Source: Gigaspora rosea (taxonomy: Eukaryota > Glomeromycota > Glomeromycetes > Diversisporales > Gigasporaceae). From it: a DNA stretch of 64,000 nucleotides. Positions within the stretch are counted from its first letter, which is position 1. Each line of letters starts with the position of its first letter. Positions 11,020-21,579 of this stretch are shown here, one piece after another. The stretch spans positions 310,579 to 374,578 of the forward strand of contig QKWP01000199.1 of the NCBI GenBank assembly GCA_003550325.1, read 5' to 3'. The notes beneath the pieces were generated by a model. That model saw only the letters and a program-made list of their open reading frames with translations, was not told the origin of the DNA and ran no database searches. Position numbers and translations under genes: made by a program.

Positions 11020-11175
11020 AAGGTAGGTTTAGATGCTCATTTCTTGTATCTTTGACACTTTTTACTTTTTTCTTACTTTATTTTCTTTATTGGGCTAATC
11101 CGTGTTGATCAAAACAACTAATTTTATTGGCTCTATGTCACGTGATGCACACAGATTTAGATGACCCCCTTTTTT
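11020..11175 (+). repeat. RepA-related repeat fragment
   Basis: GGTTTAGATGCTCATTTCTTGTA, a T-rich core, ATTTTATTGGCT and TTAGATGACCCCC appear in the RepA order. The left part of the repeat is missing. Confidence 0.55.
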
Positions 11176-11579
11176 GGCCCAAAAATTACATGAAAAAACG
11201 TAGGATAGCTTATTTTTAGCGTATAGACGTTTTTGAAATAATAGAAAAATGTACTAATAAAAAGCTGTTCAAATGACACCAAATTTTTACTATAAGTGTA
11301 TTTTGATGTGCTGAACAACTTTACTTAATCGAACTTTTGAAGTTACTTAGTAAAAAAAAGTTTATATGTAGCAACTACTAACGCATTTTTTGAGATCTTT
11401 AAAAAAATTAGAGGGTAGCTTATTTTCAGAGTAGCTTATTTTAGGAATATATAGTACTTCATTTCATATCTGAGCTAAACCCGAGTCCTACCAGAGCACT
11501 ATAAGTTGAAGAGCAAGAGTCTATATAAAATGCGATCAATTTCATGATATAATAAGCATCACCAAAATTTGCACAGGGA

Positions 11580-11695
11580 TTACTATCGATTTTTATCATT
11601 ATTGGATAGTAATCGATTTAAATCCCCCCTGACGATGACTATCGATTAAGATAGTAATCGATAATAATCGGTAATAATCGATAAATATTAGATTA
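11580..11695. repeat. AATCGAT-rich cluster
   Basis: Variants of AGTAATCGAT and GATAATCG are repeated many times on both strands in about 115 bp. A related but distinct cluster lies at 13,150-13,360. Confidence 0.6.
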
Positions 11696-11699
11696 AAAA

Positions 11700-11905
11700 T
11701 CAGGAATAACAATACTATTATACTGTATACTTATTTTTAAACGTTTTACAGATTTTCGCATGTTTTTGCATATTTTCACAAGGTTTCGCAATTTAATATA
11801 AAATTTTATATTTTTTATTTATTATTATTATTATACATTATATTTAATTAAAAATATATTTTAATCAATATTATATATTTTATTATATATTATTATACAT
11901 TTTTT
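11700..11905. other. A+T-rich spacer
   Basis: The stretch holds TTATTA and TATATT runs and TTTTCGCATG/TTTTGCATAT words only. Confidence 0.4.
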
Positions 11906-11910
11906 ACGAA

Positions 11911-12484
11911 AAAATGAAAAAAATGACAAAAAAATAAAAACAAAAAAACTAAACTCAAAAAATAATGAAAAAACAAAACGAAAAAATAGTAATATTTTGA
12001 ACCCTTTCACACTTCATCGCATAATGCTAGCTCTATATACTTATTTTTCTCACCCTGCAGTTAGCTATTATTTCTTTTCTTCTTGGTTTTAACTATAATA
12101 TTCGCTTATATTTGCTAATATTTGTTCATATTCGCTACTTCCTAAAATAAAAAAAATGCCAAAAAAATAAAACCAAAAAAAATGAAAATGAAAAAATAGT
12201 AATATTTTAAACTACTTTCACACTTCGTCGTATAATACTAGCTCTATACACTTATTTTTCTTACCCTGTAGTTAGCTATTATTTCTCTTCTTCTGTTTAA
12301 CTATCATATTCGTTTATATTCGCTCATATCTGCAACTTTCTAAAAAGTGCTATAAAAAAAAAACATACAAAAAGCAAAAAACGAAACTGAAAAAAATAAC
12401 AAAAAAACACAACCAAAAAAAATAAACTATTATATTTGCTTATATTCGCTCATATTCGATTATATTCACTTATATTTGTGACTT
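11911..12484. repeat. ~210-bp tandem repeat running into the assembly gap
   Basis: GAAAAAATAGTAATATTTT occurs at 11,980 and 12,190, followed each time by TTTCACACTTC, ATACTAGCTCTATA-like words and a run of TTCGCTTATAT/TTCGCTCATAT. A third, shorter unit with repeated ATATTCGCTCATATTCGAT reaches the start of the N run at 12,485. A longer tandem array probably caused the gap. Confidence 0.75.
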
Positions 12485-13073
12485 NNNNNNNNNNNNNNNN
12501 NNNNNNNNNNNNNNNNNNNNNNNNNNNNNNNNNNNNNNNNNNNNNNNNNNNNNNNNNNNNNNNNNNNNNNNNNNNNNNNNNNNNNNNNNNNNNNNNNNNN
12601 NNNNNNNNNNNNNNNNNNNNNNNNNNNNNNNNNNNNNNNNNNNNNNNNNNNNNNNNNNNNNNNNNNNNNNNNNNNNNNNNNNNNNNNNNNNNNNNNNNNN
12701 NNNNNNNNNNNNNNNNNNNNNNNNNNNNNNNNNNNNNNNNNNNNNNNNNNNNNNNNNNNNNNNNNNNNNNNNNNNNNNNNNNNNNNNNNNNNNNNNNNNN
12801 NNNNNNNNNNNNNNNNNNNNNNNNNNNNNNNNNNNNNNNNNNNNNNNNNNNNNNNNNNNNNNNNNNNNNNNNNNNNNNNNNNNNNNNNNNNNNNNNNNNN
12901 NNNNNNNNNNNNNNNNNNNNNNNNNNNNNNNNNNNNNNNNNNNNNNNNNNNNNNNNNNNNNNNNNNNNNNNNNNNNNNNNNNNNNNNNNNNNNNNNNNNN
13001 NNNNNNNNNNNNNNNNNNNNNNNNNNNNNNNNNNNNNNNNNNNNNNNNNNNNNNNNNNNNNNNNNNNNNNNNN
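12485..13073. other. Assembly gap (589 N)
   Basis: All bases are N. The length may be an estimate. An open frame that crosses it is an artefact of the Ns. Confidence 0.99.
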
Positions 13074-13149
13074 TCTCTTTTTTTAACCTACTTTTTTTTG
13101 AAATTTTACTTTTTTTTTTTTTTATGTATCCAAATTAAAGTATATAATG

Positions 13150-13360
13150 CTAATTATTGATTAATAACACAATGATCGATATATAGCGATTTTGATTAGT
13201 TCAATGATAATCAATAATTGATTTATATCGATTACTTGCCTATTTTTCATTATTAATCGATTTTTGATATATATCGATTTATAACAAGTTAATCGATATA
13301 TAACGTTTAATTTTAATCGATATAAATCGATTATACGTTATAAATCGATATATATCTGCT
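13150..13360. repeat. ATCGATATA-rich cluster
   Basis: About ten variants of ATCGATATAT/AATCGATTT are packed into 210 bp. It resembles the cluster on the other side of the gap (11,580-11,695) in vocabulary but not in order. Confidence 0.6.
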
Positions 13361-13364
13361 TAAA

Positions 13365-14570
13365 ATATTTCGTGATGTCAAGTAGCCTTTTTAGCTATAA
13401 ACAGTTATCAAAATAAGGGCAAATAGGGCAAAAACGCAAATTTAGAAATTTTGTATTTCACAATTATGAATGAGTTTTCTAGTGTGTTAAAAAATCTCAC
13501 ATATTATACTGCATCAAATTCTGAACCTCTACATATGGTGCATTTCATGGTCATTTGCTGTTTTCTGCTTTGATTGATATCAGAGATCACAGGACTGCAA
13601 ATTTTTAGCTATTATTTTGCTACTCAAAAATTTTGGCTAGACTATGACAATTCTATTTTAAATTTTGAATAATTACATTATCATATTTTTTGTAATCGAT
13701 CTATGAATTATGATAATTGTTCAATAAATCACCAGGGTGAGTATAGAATTTAATTTGTTCACTTTAACAATTGCTTTTCAAGAAAATATATATATGATTA
13801 ACAGTAACTATTTAATTATTTAATAAATTACCAGGATAAATATGAAGTTTAATTCTATTAACGAAGACAATGTATTCTTCTCCTATTCTATACACTTTTT
13901 AATTCTGTTATTATCTTTGTTTTCTTCTTTCACCTTCCCTAATGCTTCTTATTGATTTCTTATCTAAAGCTGTTCTCTACTTTATCTAATACATATAACT
14001 TACTACATTAGCACGACACTTTATCTTGTTAGAGTTGACAATAATATAATACTAATTTCTAATTTTAGGTTTAGCATTAAAAATTACATAAAATTGATTA
14101 AGTATCGATTTCTAAATGTAAGAAATTGTACCCAAAGCCTTATAACGGTACAGAATAACCCAAATGCAATTTAACAAAGAGAATACAATTTACTGCATTT
14201 CATTGTTTTAAATATACATTTAATTTTTCTATTTCGATAGATTAATTCAACCTTACCAGAAACGTATTAATGCTTGTATTATGAAGTTACTAGAAATGTA
14301 TTAACTCTTGCATCACAGAATTACTAGAAAAGTATTAATACTTGTATCACAGAGTGTATAGTTTTTTGCTATCAAGTTTGCAAAATCCTGTATTTGATTG
14401 GGTTTTAAAAATCTATAATTTCACATATTAACGTGCTGTACTAGTATAACTGTTTGTGTATAAGTATAGCAAATTTGGTATTTGTATTATTCTGAAATAA
14501 GTAGTTTGTAATGGCATAAAACGAGAATACAGTCATACCTTTTTATAATCAGCAGAGCAAAATTCATAAT
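13365..14570. other. Non-coding stretch with one dispersed repeat
   Basis: No gene is supported. The segment 14,160-14,250 (AATGCAATTTAACAAAG, then GCATTTCATTGTTTTAAATA and TTTCGAxAGATTAATT) is repeated at 26,800-26,890. Near 14,270-14,345 three copies of ACTAGAAAxGTATTAATxCTTG form a short tandem series. Confidence 0.55.
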
Positions 14571-14574
14571 TATA

Positions 14575-14922
14575 TGGGCCCTCAAAAGTAGAAACCAGAC
14601 AATTTGACAATTTTTTGAAAATTAACCTGTTTGATTGATTAGGTGTAAAATTTAAAGCCCAAACTTTTTTACTTAACAATAAAAGTCTAATTACTTAATA
14701 AATTTTTGTGATACAACAGTTAAAAGCTTTTAATACTATAATCTAAAAATAGATTTTTGAGCAATATACAGGTTTACAGATCTAATAATCCTGTTTAAAC
14801 AGGATTTTTAATCATAAATATACTATTTTTAGATTGGTTTGATTTTGTGTAACAAAATAGTTTGCCGATTTTCACAAAACCCGAGATCTGCCAAATTGTC
14901 TGTTTCTATATTTGAGAGCCCA
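14575..14922. mobile_element. 348-bp TIR element (MITE), TA target site
   Basis: The left end TGGGCCCTCAAAAGTAGAAA and the right end (in inverted orientation TGGGCTCTCAAATATAGAAA) pair over about 40 bp, including CAGACAATTTG. TA lies outside both ends. The interior has an AAACAGGATTTTTAATC-type hairpin around 14,790 and no open frame. Confidence 0.8.
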
Positions 14923-14929
14923 TATGGAA

Positions 14930-16900
14930 ATATAATAAAAAATTTTTTAATACAGAATTATATAATTTATTAGTATTTTATTCCATTAATATTTATAAAG
15001 ACAATCTTTATTGCTATATGCTTCATTTTTTCTATTTATTATATTCAAATCGATCTTTATCATCTTGTATTACATATTTCCTTTTTCAACACTTTATTGA
15101 TTCACAAGAATATAGCTTCATGATTCGTAAAATTTATTATAATGAATGCAGAAATGTCTAAATATACTAAAAAATTCTGATCTTTAGTGTAACTCGAAAT
15201 TCAAGCTAATATCTTTAAGATCTTTGTATTGGCGCAACAGAAAAACTGCACATGCCTGAACAAGATAGGAATAACTTGTAGATACAAGTTTGTAATGTCA
15301 AAAATTTTACATAATAATCCATGCTACTAAGCATAGCAGTAATAAAAAAACCTGAAAAAAATTTTTTTTTTAAAAAAAAATGCAGTAATTATTTCTTATT
15401 AGACATGGGTTAGACAAAACAAGACATCTGACTAGATTTCTGCTGTTACTGAAAACAAATGCTGATGTTTCTAAGTAGGAAATGCAAAATATACATAAAT
15501 ATTCGTTTAATGTATGAAAATTTAGCTAGCATTTATTATTTAGGTAATCATATATTGATTTATTTATTTGCTTTTTATTTATTTATTATTTTTTTTTTAA
15601 TTTTTTAATTTTTTATTTTATTATAATTATTATTATTTCTAAATTTTTTTTGCTTGTTTTTTTTTAATAATTGTTAAAGATACCAATTCTGAAATAACAA
15701 TTCAGAATTAATAGAAATAATACAAAACAAGAATAGATAAACTACTTTTTATCATTATTGACAGATTGCCTTAAGATTCAAATAGCATTTATTATAAGTT
15801 TATTTAGATACATTAATTCAATTTTATTGAGTTTTCTATTTAATATTTATTTAATGGTATCAGGTACACTCGGTTTCTATCAACTCACCAATAATTACTT
15901 CACAGAAAACTTAATTTGCAGATAATTAATTTTAGGCAAGATTATTTGTAATTAATTAATTCACAGCAAGTCTATTTCATAAAAAGTTATTTTATCAAAA
16001 GCAAGCAAATTAATTCTAGTCATTGTTGTTAGAGTTAAGTTTAGGCTAGAGTTGGTGCAATTTATAAAAAAATTGTTGATACAATATATTGAATTAACTG
16101 TCTGCAAAATAACTTTGTTTGTAAAATAATTATCTATGAACCAAGTTTTCAACAGGCGTTTGTCGATGAAATAATACAAAGTAGATTTATTTATTCATTA
16201 TGTATCAATTTTTATTTTTATTCAAAAGAATCAACAATGTAATTTAATCCACAAGAATAATAAAGTTTTATCTTCTTCAAAAATTTTTTATTTTTTTATT
16301 TTTTTTAACATTAGCCTGGTGATCATACCACTTTTTATTTACGATGAAAAAAGTTACATTATCAAATACTATTACTATTTCTGGCATCCTTGCTTTACAA
16401 GTAAAAAGTAGTTTGTCTAGTTACTCAAATCCAAAAATAGTGTTCATTCCTTTTATAAAAAGAGCCCAAACCTAGTTTAGCGGAAAAAGTTAGAAACTAT
16501 GAAAAGAACTTAAAAGACGATTGCTTATCAAGGCACCTGTTCGTGACTTGCCAGAGTAGAATTGATCTTCCTATATATCGTAGTTAAGCAAACCTAGATA
16601 TATATATCAACAGCCAAGTTCTACAGCTCGTCATAACCACCTCTCTTCTTAAAAACTTCTTCCACCTAGGTTCTGGCAGAATAGTTTGCTAACTAATAAC
16701 TGTGTAATCAAAAAAATAAAACAAAAAAACAAGATATACAAAGGGGGATAGAAAAGAATAAAAACAAAGAGGTAAGAAAAATGTAGAAAAACTACATAAT
16801 CTAGACGAGAATCCAAAATAAAAAAAGAACAAGATGAAAAAAGCATAAAAAAAGAATATGGCCTAACATACATATAGAAAAAGAAAAGAAAAAATGAAGA
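14930..16900. other. Long non-coding, A+T-rich stretch
   Basis: Poly-T/poly-A runs dominate 15,360-15,670. The minus-strand open frames at 15,961-16,179 and 16,649-16,966 are low-complexity; the second is the complement of a purine-rich tract (16,690-16,930). I see no gene, RNA or element boundary. Confidence 0.5.
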
Positions 16901-16926
16901 AAATAAAGGGAAAAAAGAAAAAAAAA

Positions 16927-16968
16927 GAATATTCGAGAATATTCCCAAAAGAATATTCAAGAACATTC
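16927..16968. promoter_or_regulatory. Heat-shock-element-like array
   Basis: Two blocks, GAATATTCGAGAATATTC (16,927-16,944) and GAATATTCAAGAACATTC (16,951-16,968), each contain four alternating GAA/TTC units at exact 5-bp spacing, the binding pattern of heat shock factor trimers (nGAAnnTTCn repeated). Eight units in 42 bp is a strong match by eye. No recognised gene starts nearby, so the site's function is unproven. A+T-rich chance repeats are an alternative, although the exact 5-bp phase argues against it. Confidence 0.5.
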
Positions 16969-17241
16969 TTTGATAAAAATTATATAATACTGTGCAAGGA
17001 AACGCCTTGCCAGAGTATTATATATACATAAAAAAAAAAATAAAAGAACAATTTGGAATTTAATCTCTGCAGATCTGCCTACACCTATGTGCCACGTCTC
17101 ATTAAATATCCATTCCTGTTTATTTACCTGCATGCCTTCTTCCCGATTAGGATAGGAACAACAGTGTTGATCTTTTGGAGGGGTATGCTGAATTTTCCAC
17201 TTTCTGTCCAAAATTTCAGAAAAAAAACTTTAAGTGGGAAT

Positions 17242-17592
17242 TAGGGTTGCATTAGTCTGGTCTGGTCTGGTCCGGTCTCTAAGTGGACCATTATCATAGT
17301 GTTTAGGGTCCCGGTTCAGTCTGGTTCTTTGGTCCCATAACAGTCCTTTAATGATTATGTCAATCTTAATACATAAGATTTTATTGGCCAAAAATGACGT
17401 AATTATTTACTATCAGATGTAAACAAACATCATATGATCTATGTTACACCTGATCAAAAAATTTGATTGGGTGATACAAATATTACAGTTATGTTTACAA
17501 GGACAGGTCCCAGGACCGGTCCTTTAATGGTCCCATGGTCCTTATCGGTCCTGGGTCTTGGACCGGTCTTTTTCAGGACCGATGCATCTCTA
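17242..17592. mobile_element. 351-bp hAT-like MITE with GGTC-rich interior
   Basis: The left end TAGGGTTGCATTAGTC and the inverted right end TAGAGATGCATCGGTC fit hAT-type TIRs (TAGnG). Eight-base flanks GTGGGAAT (17,234-17,241) and GCGAGAAT (17,593-17,600) match at six positions, as an aged 8-bp target-site duplication would. The arms near both ends are packed with GGTCCGGTC/GACCGGTCC words, which can pair to form a large foldback. Confidence 0.65.
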
Positions 17593-17667
17593 GCGAGAAT
17601 ATGATAGCAGGTGTATAGTTGAATCTGTTCTTGTAACCAAAAAACCTTAAAGAGCGTGTTGAAAAAC

Positions 17668-17877
17668 TCATTTTTTTAGTTCAGCGCCTAGCCAAGCTAT
17701 AGTACCTTTGTCAACAAAAGAAAACTTCCACCAGATTTTTTGTAGCAAGGGCATCCATTGCCAATTATCTTGCACAACTAATGCTTCTGGCTTGCATGTT
17801 GAATATATAAAAGAGTCCCCCAGGTAGAATGAAAGGTTGGCCTTTATAAAAACCAGTATTAGTAGCTGCTTTGTCTT
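17668..17877 (-). CDS. Unrecognised coding-like fragment, ~69 codons, no start
   Basis: The minus strand is open from 17,877 to a TGA at 17,668-17,670. It reads, in part, YLGDSFIYSTCKPEALVVQD and WQWMPLLQKIWWKFSFVDKG. The rich Trp, Lys, Asp and Gly mix is unlike the low-complexity frames around it. There is no ATG near the upstream end, so it would be an exon or a remnant of a larger gene or transposon. I do not recognise the family. The hAT-like element at 17,242-17,592 lies just downstream of its stop. Confidence 0.3.
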   Translation of the reverse strand, partial: KTKQLLILVFIKANLSFYLGDSFIYSTCKPEALVVQDNWQWMPLLQKIWWKFSFVDKGTIAWLGAELKK

Positions 17878-17884
17878 TTACTAA

Positions 17885-18330
17885 AAAAATTTTTTGTTTT
17901 TCTTTTGTTCAGAAATTTGTACAAGTAATCGACGGGAAGAGTTACCAAATTTTTGAAAAATGTATAATATTCAAAAATTATTTATTACAATATTAATTAT
18001 TATATAGTTAATAGATATATAGCAACCAATAACAGTTTTACTTGGCAGGCAAAAGATCTGATAGATCACAGGGTAATCGTTTTTACAAGACAATTAAAAA
18101 AGCATATGGCTTTGAATTTAATGTGCTATCCTAGACCATGAAGGGGCTCAAATTGAGATTACATTAAATTCAAAGCCAGATTCGCTGTTATTGGATATAA
18201 AATATCTAGTAATAGATTTATATTTCTTTTTTTTATAACAAATAAATCACTTGAGCTTGATTGAGTCTATTCAGAGTGTAAATTGTACTTATATGACTTA
18301 CATTTATCATTAAAAGAAAACAAAATAATG
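17885..18330. other. Non-coding spacer with a weak inverted repeat
   Basis: GGCTTTGAATTTAATGT (about 18,109) and ACATTAAATTCAAAGCC (about 18,162) form a 17-bp inverted pair 35 bp apart, possibly a small foldback. Nothing else was recognised. Confidence 0.5.
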
Positions 18331-18338
18331 TAAATATT

Positions 18339-18564
18339 GTCAGGGATGATGTTGAAATCGGATGATCCTGAAATTTCGATCTATTTTGATATGAAATTTT
18401 AAAATTTTTTTATTGTTTTTTTTTCGTTTTTGTCTTATAGGGTTAGGGTAAGGTTTGGGTGTAGATTTGATATTTAAAGTGTATATGTAAATTTTAGCAA
18501 GGCTTATAGTTTCAAATTGAGACCCCAAATTTCAGCATCATCCGATTTCAGCATTATCCCTGAC
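18339..18564. mobile_element. 226-bp TIR element
   Basis: The left end GTCAGGGATGATGTTGAAAT and the inverted right end GTCAGGGATAATGCTGAAAT match closely over ~30 bp. AAATATT directly abuts both ends (18,332-18,338 and 18,565-18,571), a 7-bp or slightly longer duplication. The interior carries GGGTTAGGGTAAGG. A diverged relative of the interior and ends lies at 19,383-19,555. Confidence 0.75.
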
Positions 18565-18574
18565 AAATATTATA

Positions 18575-18747
18575 CAGTTTGACCTCTCTAAGTGCATCTC
18601 TCTAAGTGCTTACCTTTTTTAAATGCATGCTTAAGTACTGGCCCAAATATATACTTAACCTCTATAAATGCACTTTTTCTTATTATTCTCTAAATGTATA
18701 TTATGAAAGTATAGTTCCAAGAGCATGCACTTAAAAAGGTCTGACTG
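18575..18747. mobile_element. 173-bp MITE, CAGT..ACTG family, TA target site
   Basis: The ends CAGTTTGACCTCTCTAAGTG and (inverted) CAGTCAGACCTTTTTAAGTG pair, with TA outside each end. The arms contain repeated CTCTAAxTGCA words. This family recurs at 21,380-21,575, 42,942-43,137 and 46,707-46,869. The element starts only 10 bp from the end of the preceding one. Confidence 0.75.
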
Positions 18748-19019
18748 TATTCTATTTAGAAATTTTAAGATGCACTTATTAAGACTCCTGGTTTTAGCGC
18801 AACTGTGTTATACAGCTATTCTAATATAATAAAGCGATACTTTATTATGAACACAAATTACAAATTTATGTTTTTGCTTTGCTATATTAGATCTAAATTT
18901 TGATTGGTAGACATTGGTTTGAAACATTGAAACACGCATTACTTGTAAATATAAAAAGGTAAAATTACTATGCATATTTAAGATTTGGTCATATAAAAAT
19001 GCATAATAGTGATTATATT

Positions 19020-19125
19020 TACATTGCTATTATAAAGAGAGAATTTTTTATTAAAAAAAAGTTGGAGACATAAATTAGTGTGATTTTATAGAGATTGTGA
19101 TTATAAAGGGTATGACTGTAGTTGA
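19020..19125. repeat. Probable remnant of the CAGT..ACTG MITE family
   Basis: ATTATAAAGAGAGAAT, TTATAGAGATTGTGATTATAAAGGGTATGACTGTA show the right-arm vocabulary of the family, but no clean left end is visible. Confidence 0.35.
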
Positions 19126-19129
19126 ACTC

Positions 19130-19380
19130 TAAATTAGATTGAATAAATTCTAGGTTCCAAGTAGCACTTTGAAATCAAAAAAATATAATAAAGCTTTATA
19201 GCAGCTTGTTGATAAACTTACCTTTGCATTTTATTTTTTTGATTGCTTAGTTATGATCTTTTTAAGCATATACAAGAAATGATCATATATCAGATATAAA
19301 TATTTAATTTTTATAGAAACAATCTTGTTCAATTATATAATATTTTGTTTATAAAGCTAAGAAACTAATTGTTTTAGTTA
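19130..19380. other. A+T-rich spacer
   Basis: Nothing recognised beyond short direct words such as AATATAATA. Confidence 0.35.
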
Positions 19381-19382
19381 AT

Positions 19383-19555
19383 GCTAAAATTTTGACCTAT
19401 ATTGATACAAATTTTTAAAATTTTTTGTGGTGTTTTGTTCACTTTTTTTTAAGATTGGGTTAGTATTAAGGAGTATATATAGATTTTAGCAGTGCACATA
19501 TTTTCAAATTGCGATCCCAAATTTCAGTATCTGCCATTTTTAGCATACTAATTTT
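19383..19555. mobile_element. Diverged copy of the 18,339-18,564 element
   Basis: The order ATGCTAAAATTTTGACCTAT, a T-rich core, GGGTTAGTATTAAGG, TATAGATTTTAGCA, CCCAAATTTCAGTATC and TTTAGCATAC parallels the intact copy about 1 kb upstream. The ends are decayed. Confidence 0.6.
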
Positions 19556-19799
19556 AAAAGAAAAATAAATTAAAGAATTAGTTAATATTTTCTAAATAAT
19601 ATTTAGTGGCTAAAAAAATTGAGTTTCTAGTCTTAGTTCCTATAATTAATTTTGCTCCAAATAACTATGAAGCTTACTATTTATATTAGTCTAATCTATT
19701 AAAAAAAATTGAATTGCTTCTTTTTTCAAAAATAATGATCAATATTACTAACCCATTTTTCAATTTTCTAATTTGAAAATACATCTAAAATAAAGAAAT

Positions 19800-20300
19800 T
19801 ATAATTTGGGTTAGGGTTTGAACTAGGATTAGGGCTAGAGTAGATATTATATAGTGCACCAAGTCACTTCTCATCAAAAATTACGTATATTTTAATAAAT
19901 CTATAAAATCTTAAGTTTTAAATATTTTTTAAAAATGTAACCAATAAAAACTATTGTTTCTCATTAATACTATCCAAATTATCTGTTAGAATATTTAAAA
20001 AGTTTATAAAGTTAAAGTTATATGTGTTTAAAGCTATTATGCTTTCAAAATTTTGGCATTTAATATAAAATTTTTTTAAATTTTTTTTATCCAATCAAAA
20101 TTAGTATATAACGCATTCTGATTGGCTAAAAAGCATTTATATATACCTAAATTTGGCGCATTTGATATGAAGTGACTTGGTGCACCATAGGCAAAATTAC
20201 TCTCTTAACATTTTTTAATAGCACTCCAAAATGGGTTAGACACTTGTTTCTTGTATTTTTCAGTTTTTTTTTTATTTGCTTTATAAAAATTTATAACTTG
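19800..20300 (+). repeat. RepA-related copy interrupted by a MITE
   Basis: GGGTTAGGGTTTGAACTAGG...GAGTAGATATTA lies before, and AGGCAAAATTACTCTCTTAACATTTTTTAATAGCACTCC lies after, the element at 19,854-20,187. Read together across the insertion the order matches other RepA copies (for example 57,280-57,380). The interruption is therefore an insertion into an older repeat. Confidence 0.6.
19854..20187. mobile_element. 334-bp MITE inserted in RepA, TA target site
   Basis: The left end GTGCACCAAGTCACTTCTCA pairs with the right end ATGAAGTGACTTGGTGCACC. TA flanks both sides (19,852-19,853 and 20,188-20,189). Comparison with uninterrupted RepA copies confirms the boundaries. Confidence 0.75.
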
Positions 20301-20304
20301 ATGG

Positions 20305-20785
20305 TTGATTAATGTAAATCCTCCAAATAAAGAAATCAAAAAATGGGTCAGTAATATTGGTCAAAAATAATAAACAATAAATATAAAATAATATAATTTT
20401 TTAATATTAAAGATATATAAAAAAATAATTAATTAAGTTATATGTGACGCATGTGATAATGTCACCTGTAGATCATCTCTGCATCGATAAAGTTTAGTTT
20501 TTATTAGTTTAGGGTTAGGGTGAGCACCTAGGTTTAGGGTTAGGGTTTGGGGTTTATAGTAAAATCGTTCAATGAATGTTTTGAATTTTCTGATCGTGTT
20601 ACGTTACACGAGATACTGAAATCTGATTGGTTCGGTGATACATAAGCCGCTGTCACTTATGTGACAAATAACTTTACACAAAAATAAAAACCAAATCATT
20701 GTAAATATAACAAAGCATATAAAAATGAAGAAGTTAGGGTTTTACAGGATTTCTTATAATGATTTCTATAGTAAGTATAAAATTT
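20305..20785. other. Spacer with a telomere-like GGGTTAGGGTT run
   Basis: At 20,508-20,550 the sequence holds TTAGGGTTAGGGTGAGC and TTTAGGGTTAGGGTTTGGGG, again in a RepA-like context. An inverted pair GTCACTTATGTGAC-like occurs near 20,654-20,666. No gene is seen. Confidence 0.45.
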
Positions 20786-20789
20786 TTAT

Positions 20790-21090
20790 TATGTAAATGC
20801 TTATTTGCGCGGGTAACACAAACCAAAAAAGTAAATCCGATTTTGTAAATAAACTAAGTGCGTGAGATAAAAATTTAGGGTTAGGGCCTTAACTATAGGG
20901 TTAGAGTGCTTAATATAAGTAAAATTTCATTCCCGACATTTTTAATTAGTGCACTAAAGTTCAATTTAAACATTAGTTTTTGCGTATTTTCGCTTTTTTC
21001 TTCTTTTACGCATGTTCGAATTCTTCGGGCTGATCCGGAATAGTCAAAATTTGCACTCTCCGATTGGCTATTTCCTCTCCAGGAGCTATG
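20790..21090 (+). mobile_element. RepA copy, forward orientation, best preserved core
   Basis: It begins with CTTATTTGCGCGGGTAACACAA, passes through TAGGGTTAGGGCC, TAAAATTTCATTCCCGACAT and TTTGCACTCTCCGATTGGCT, and ends at TCTCCAGGAGCT. It is the reverse complement of 994-1,350. The right terminus is cut off by the next element, which starts near 21,090. Confidence 0.7.
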
Positions 21091-21370
21091 CAATTCAACC
21101 CTCTCTAATTGCACATTCTTAAAATTGAAAGTAGGTGTAAACTTAGAGAGAAAGTAAATTATCTACTTTATTGGTCAAATTTTTATCTTATCAAATGCAT
21201 GCATTTATAGAGAGTATACATATATGTATGGGACTAAAAAACTTATGCACGTGCAGAGAGTAGAGGGTGTGTATTTAACTCTTAAGTCCTGAGTTGGGAC
21301 CAAGCTAGAGTATGCATTTAGGAAGGGTGTGCACTTATAGAGGATGCACTTAAGGAGGTTTGAATGTAAT
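21090..21370. mobile_element. Probable ~280-bp member of the CTCTATAAATGCA MITE family
   Basis: GCAATTCAACCCTCTCTAAT at the left and AAGGAGGTTTGAATG at the right form weak TIRs. The interior repeats TGCATTTATAGAGAG and TGCACTTATAGAGG several times. Confidence 0.5.
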
Positions 21371-21379
21371 TAATTAATT

Positions 21380-21575
21380 ATATTCTAACCTCACTATAAT
21401 CACACAGTCGGATCATAGTGGCTTTCTTGAATATGTGCTTATATAGAGTTTGTGCTTATATAGAGGTTTATATCTATATGTTTATAATAGTTGGTATTAA
21501 ATAGACGTGCTTATAAAGAGAATTTTTATACGATGTGCATATATAGAGTGAGATTATAGAGAGGTTTGACTGTAC
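21380..21575. mobile_element. Second MITE of the same family, ~190 bp
   Basis: CTAACCTCACTATAATCAC at the left pairs with GTGAGATTATAGAGAGGTT at the right, followed by TGACTGTA. The interior has TGTGCTTATATAGAG repeated three times. The left terminus is uncertain by a few bases. Confidence 0.6.
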
Positions 21576-21579
21576 ACAA

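Noticed and set aside
12436-13086. 216-codon open frame across the gap
   Set aside because: It consists almost entirely of N bases.
16649-16966. 105-codon Phe-rich minus-strand frame
   Set aside because: It mirrors a purine-rich low-complexity tract.
20508-20560. Telomere end
   Set aside because: TTAGGG words here are few, imperfect and embedded in the dispersed RepA repeat, so this is not a chromosome end.
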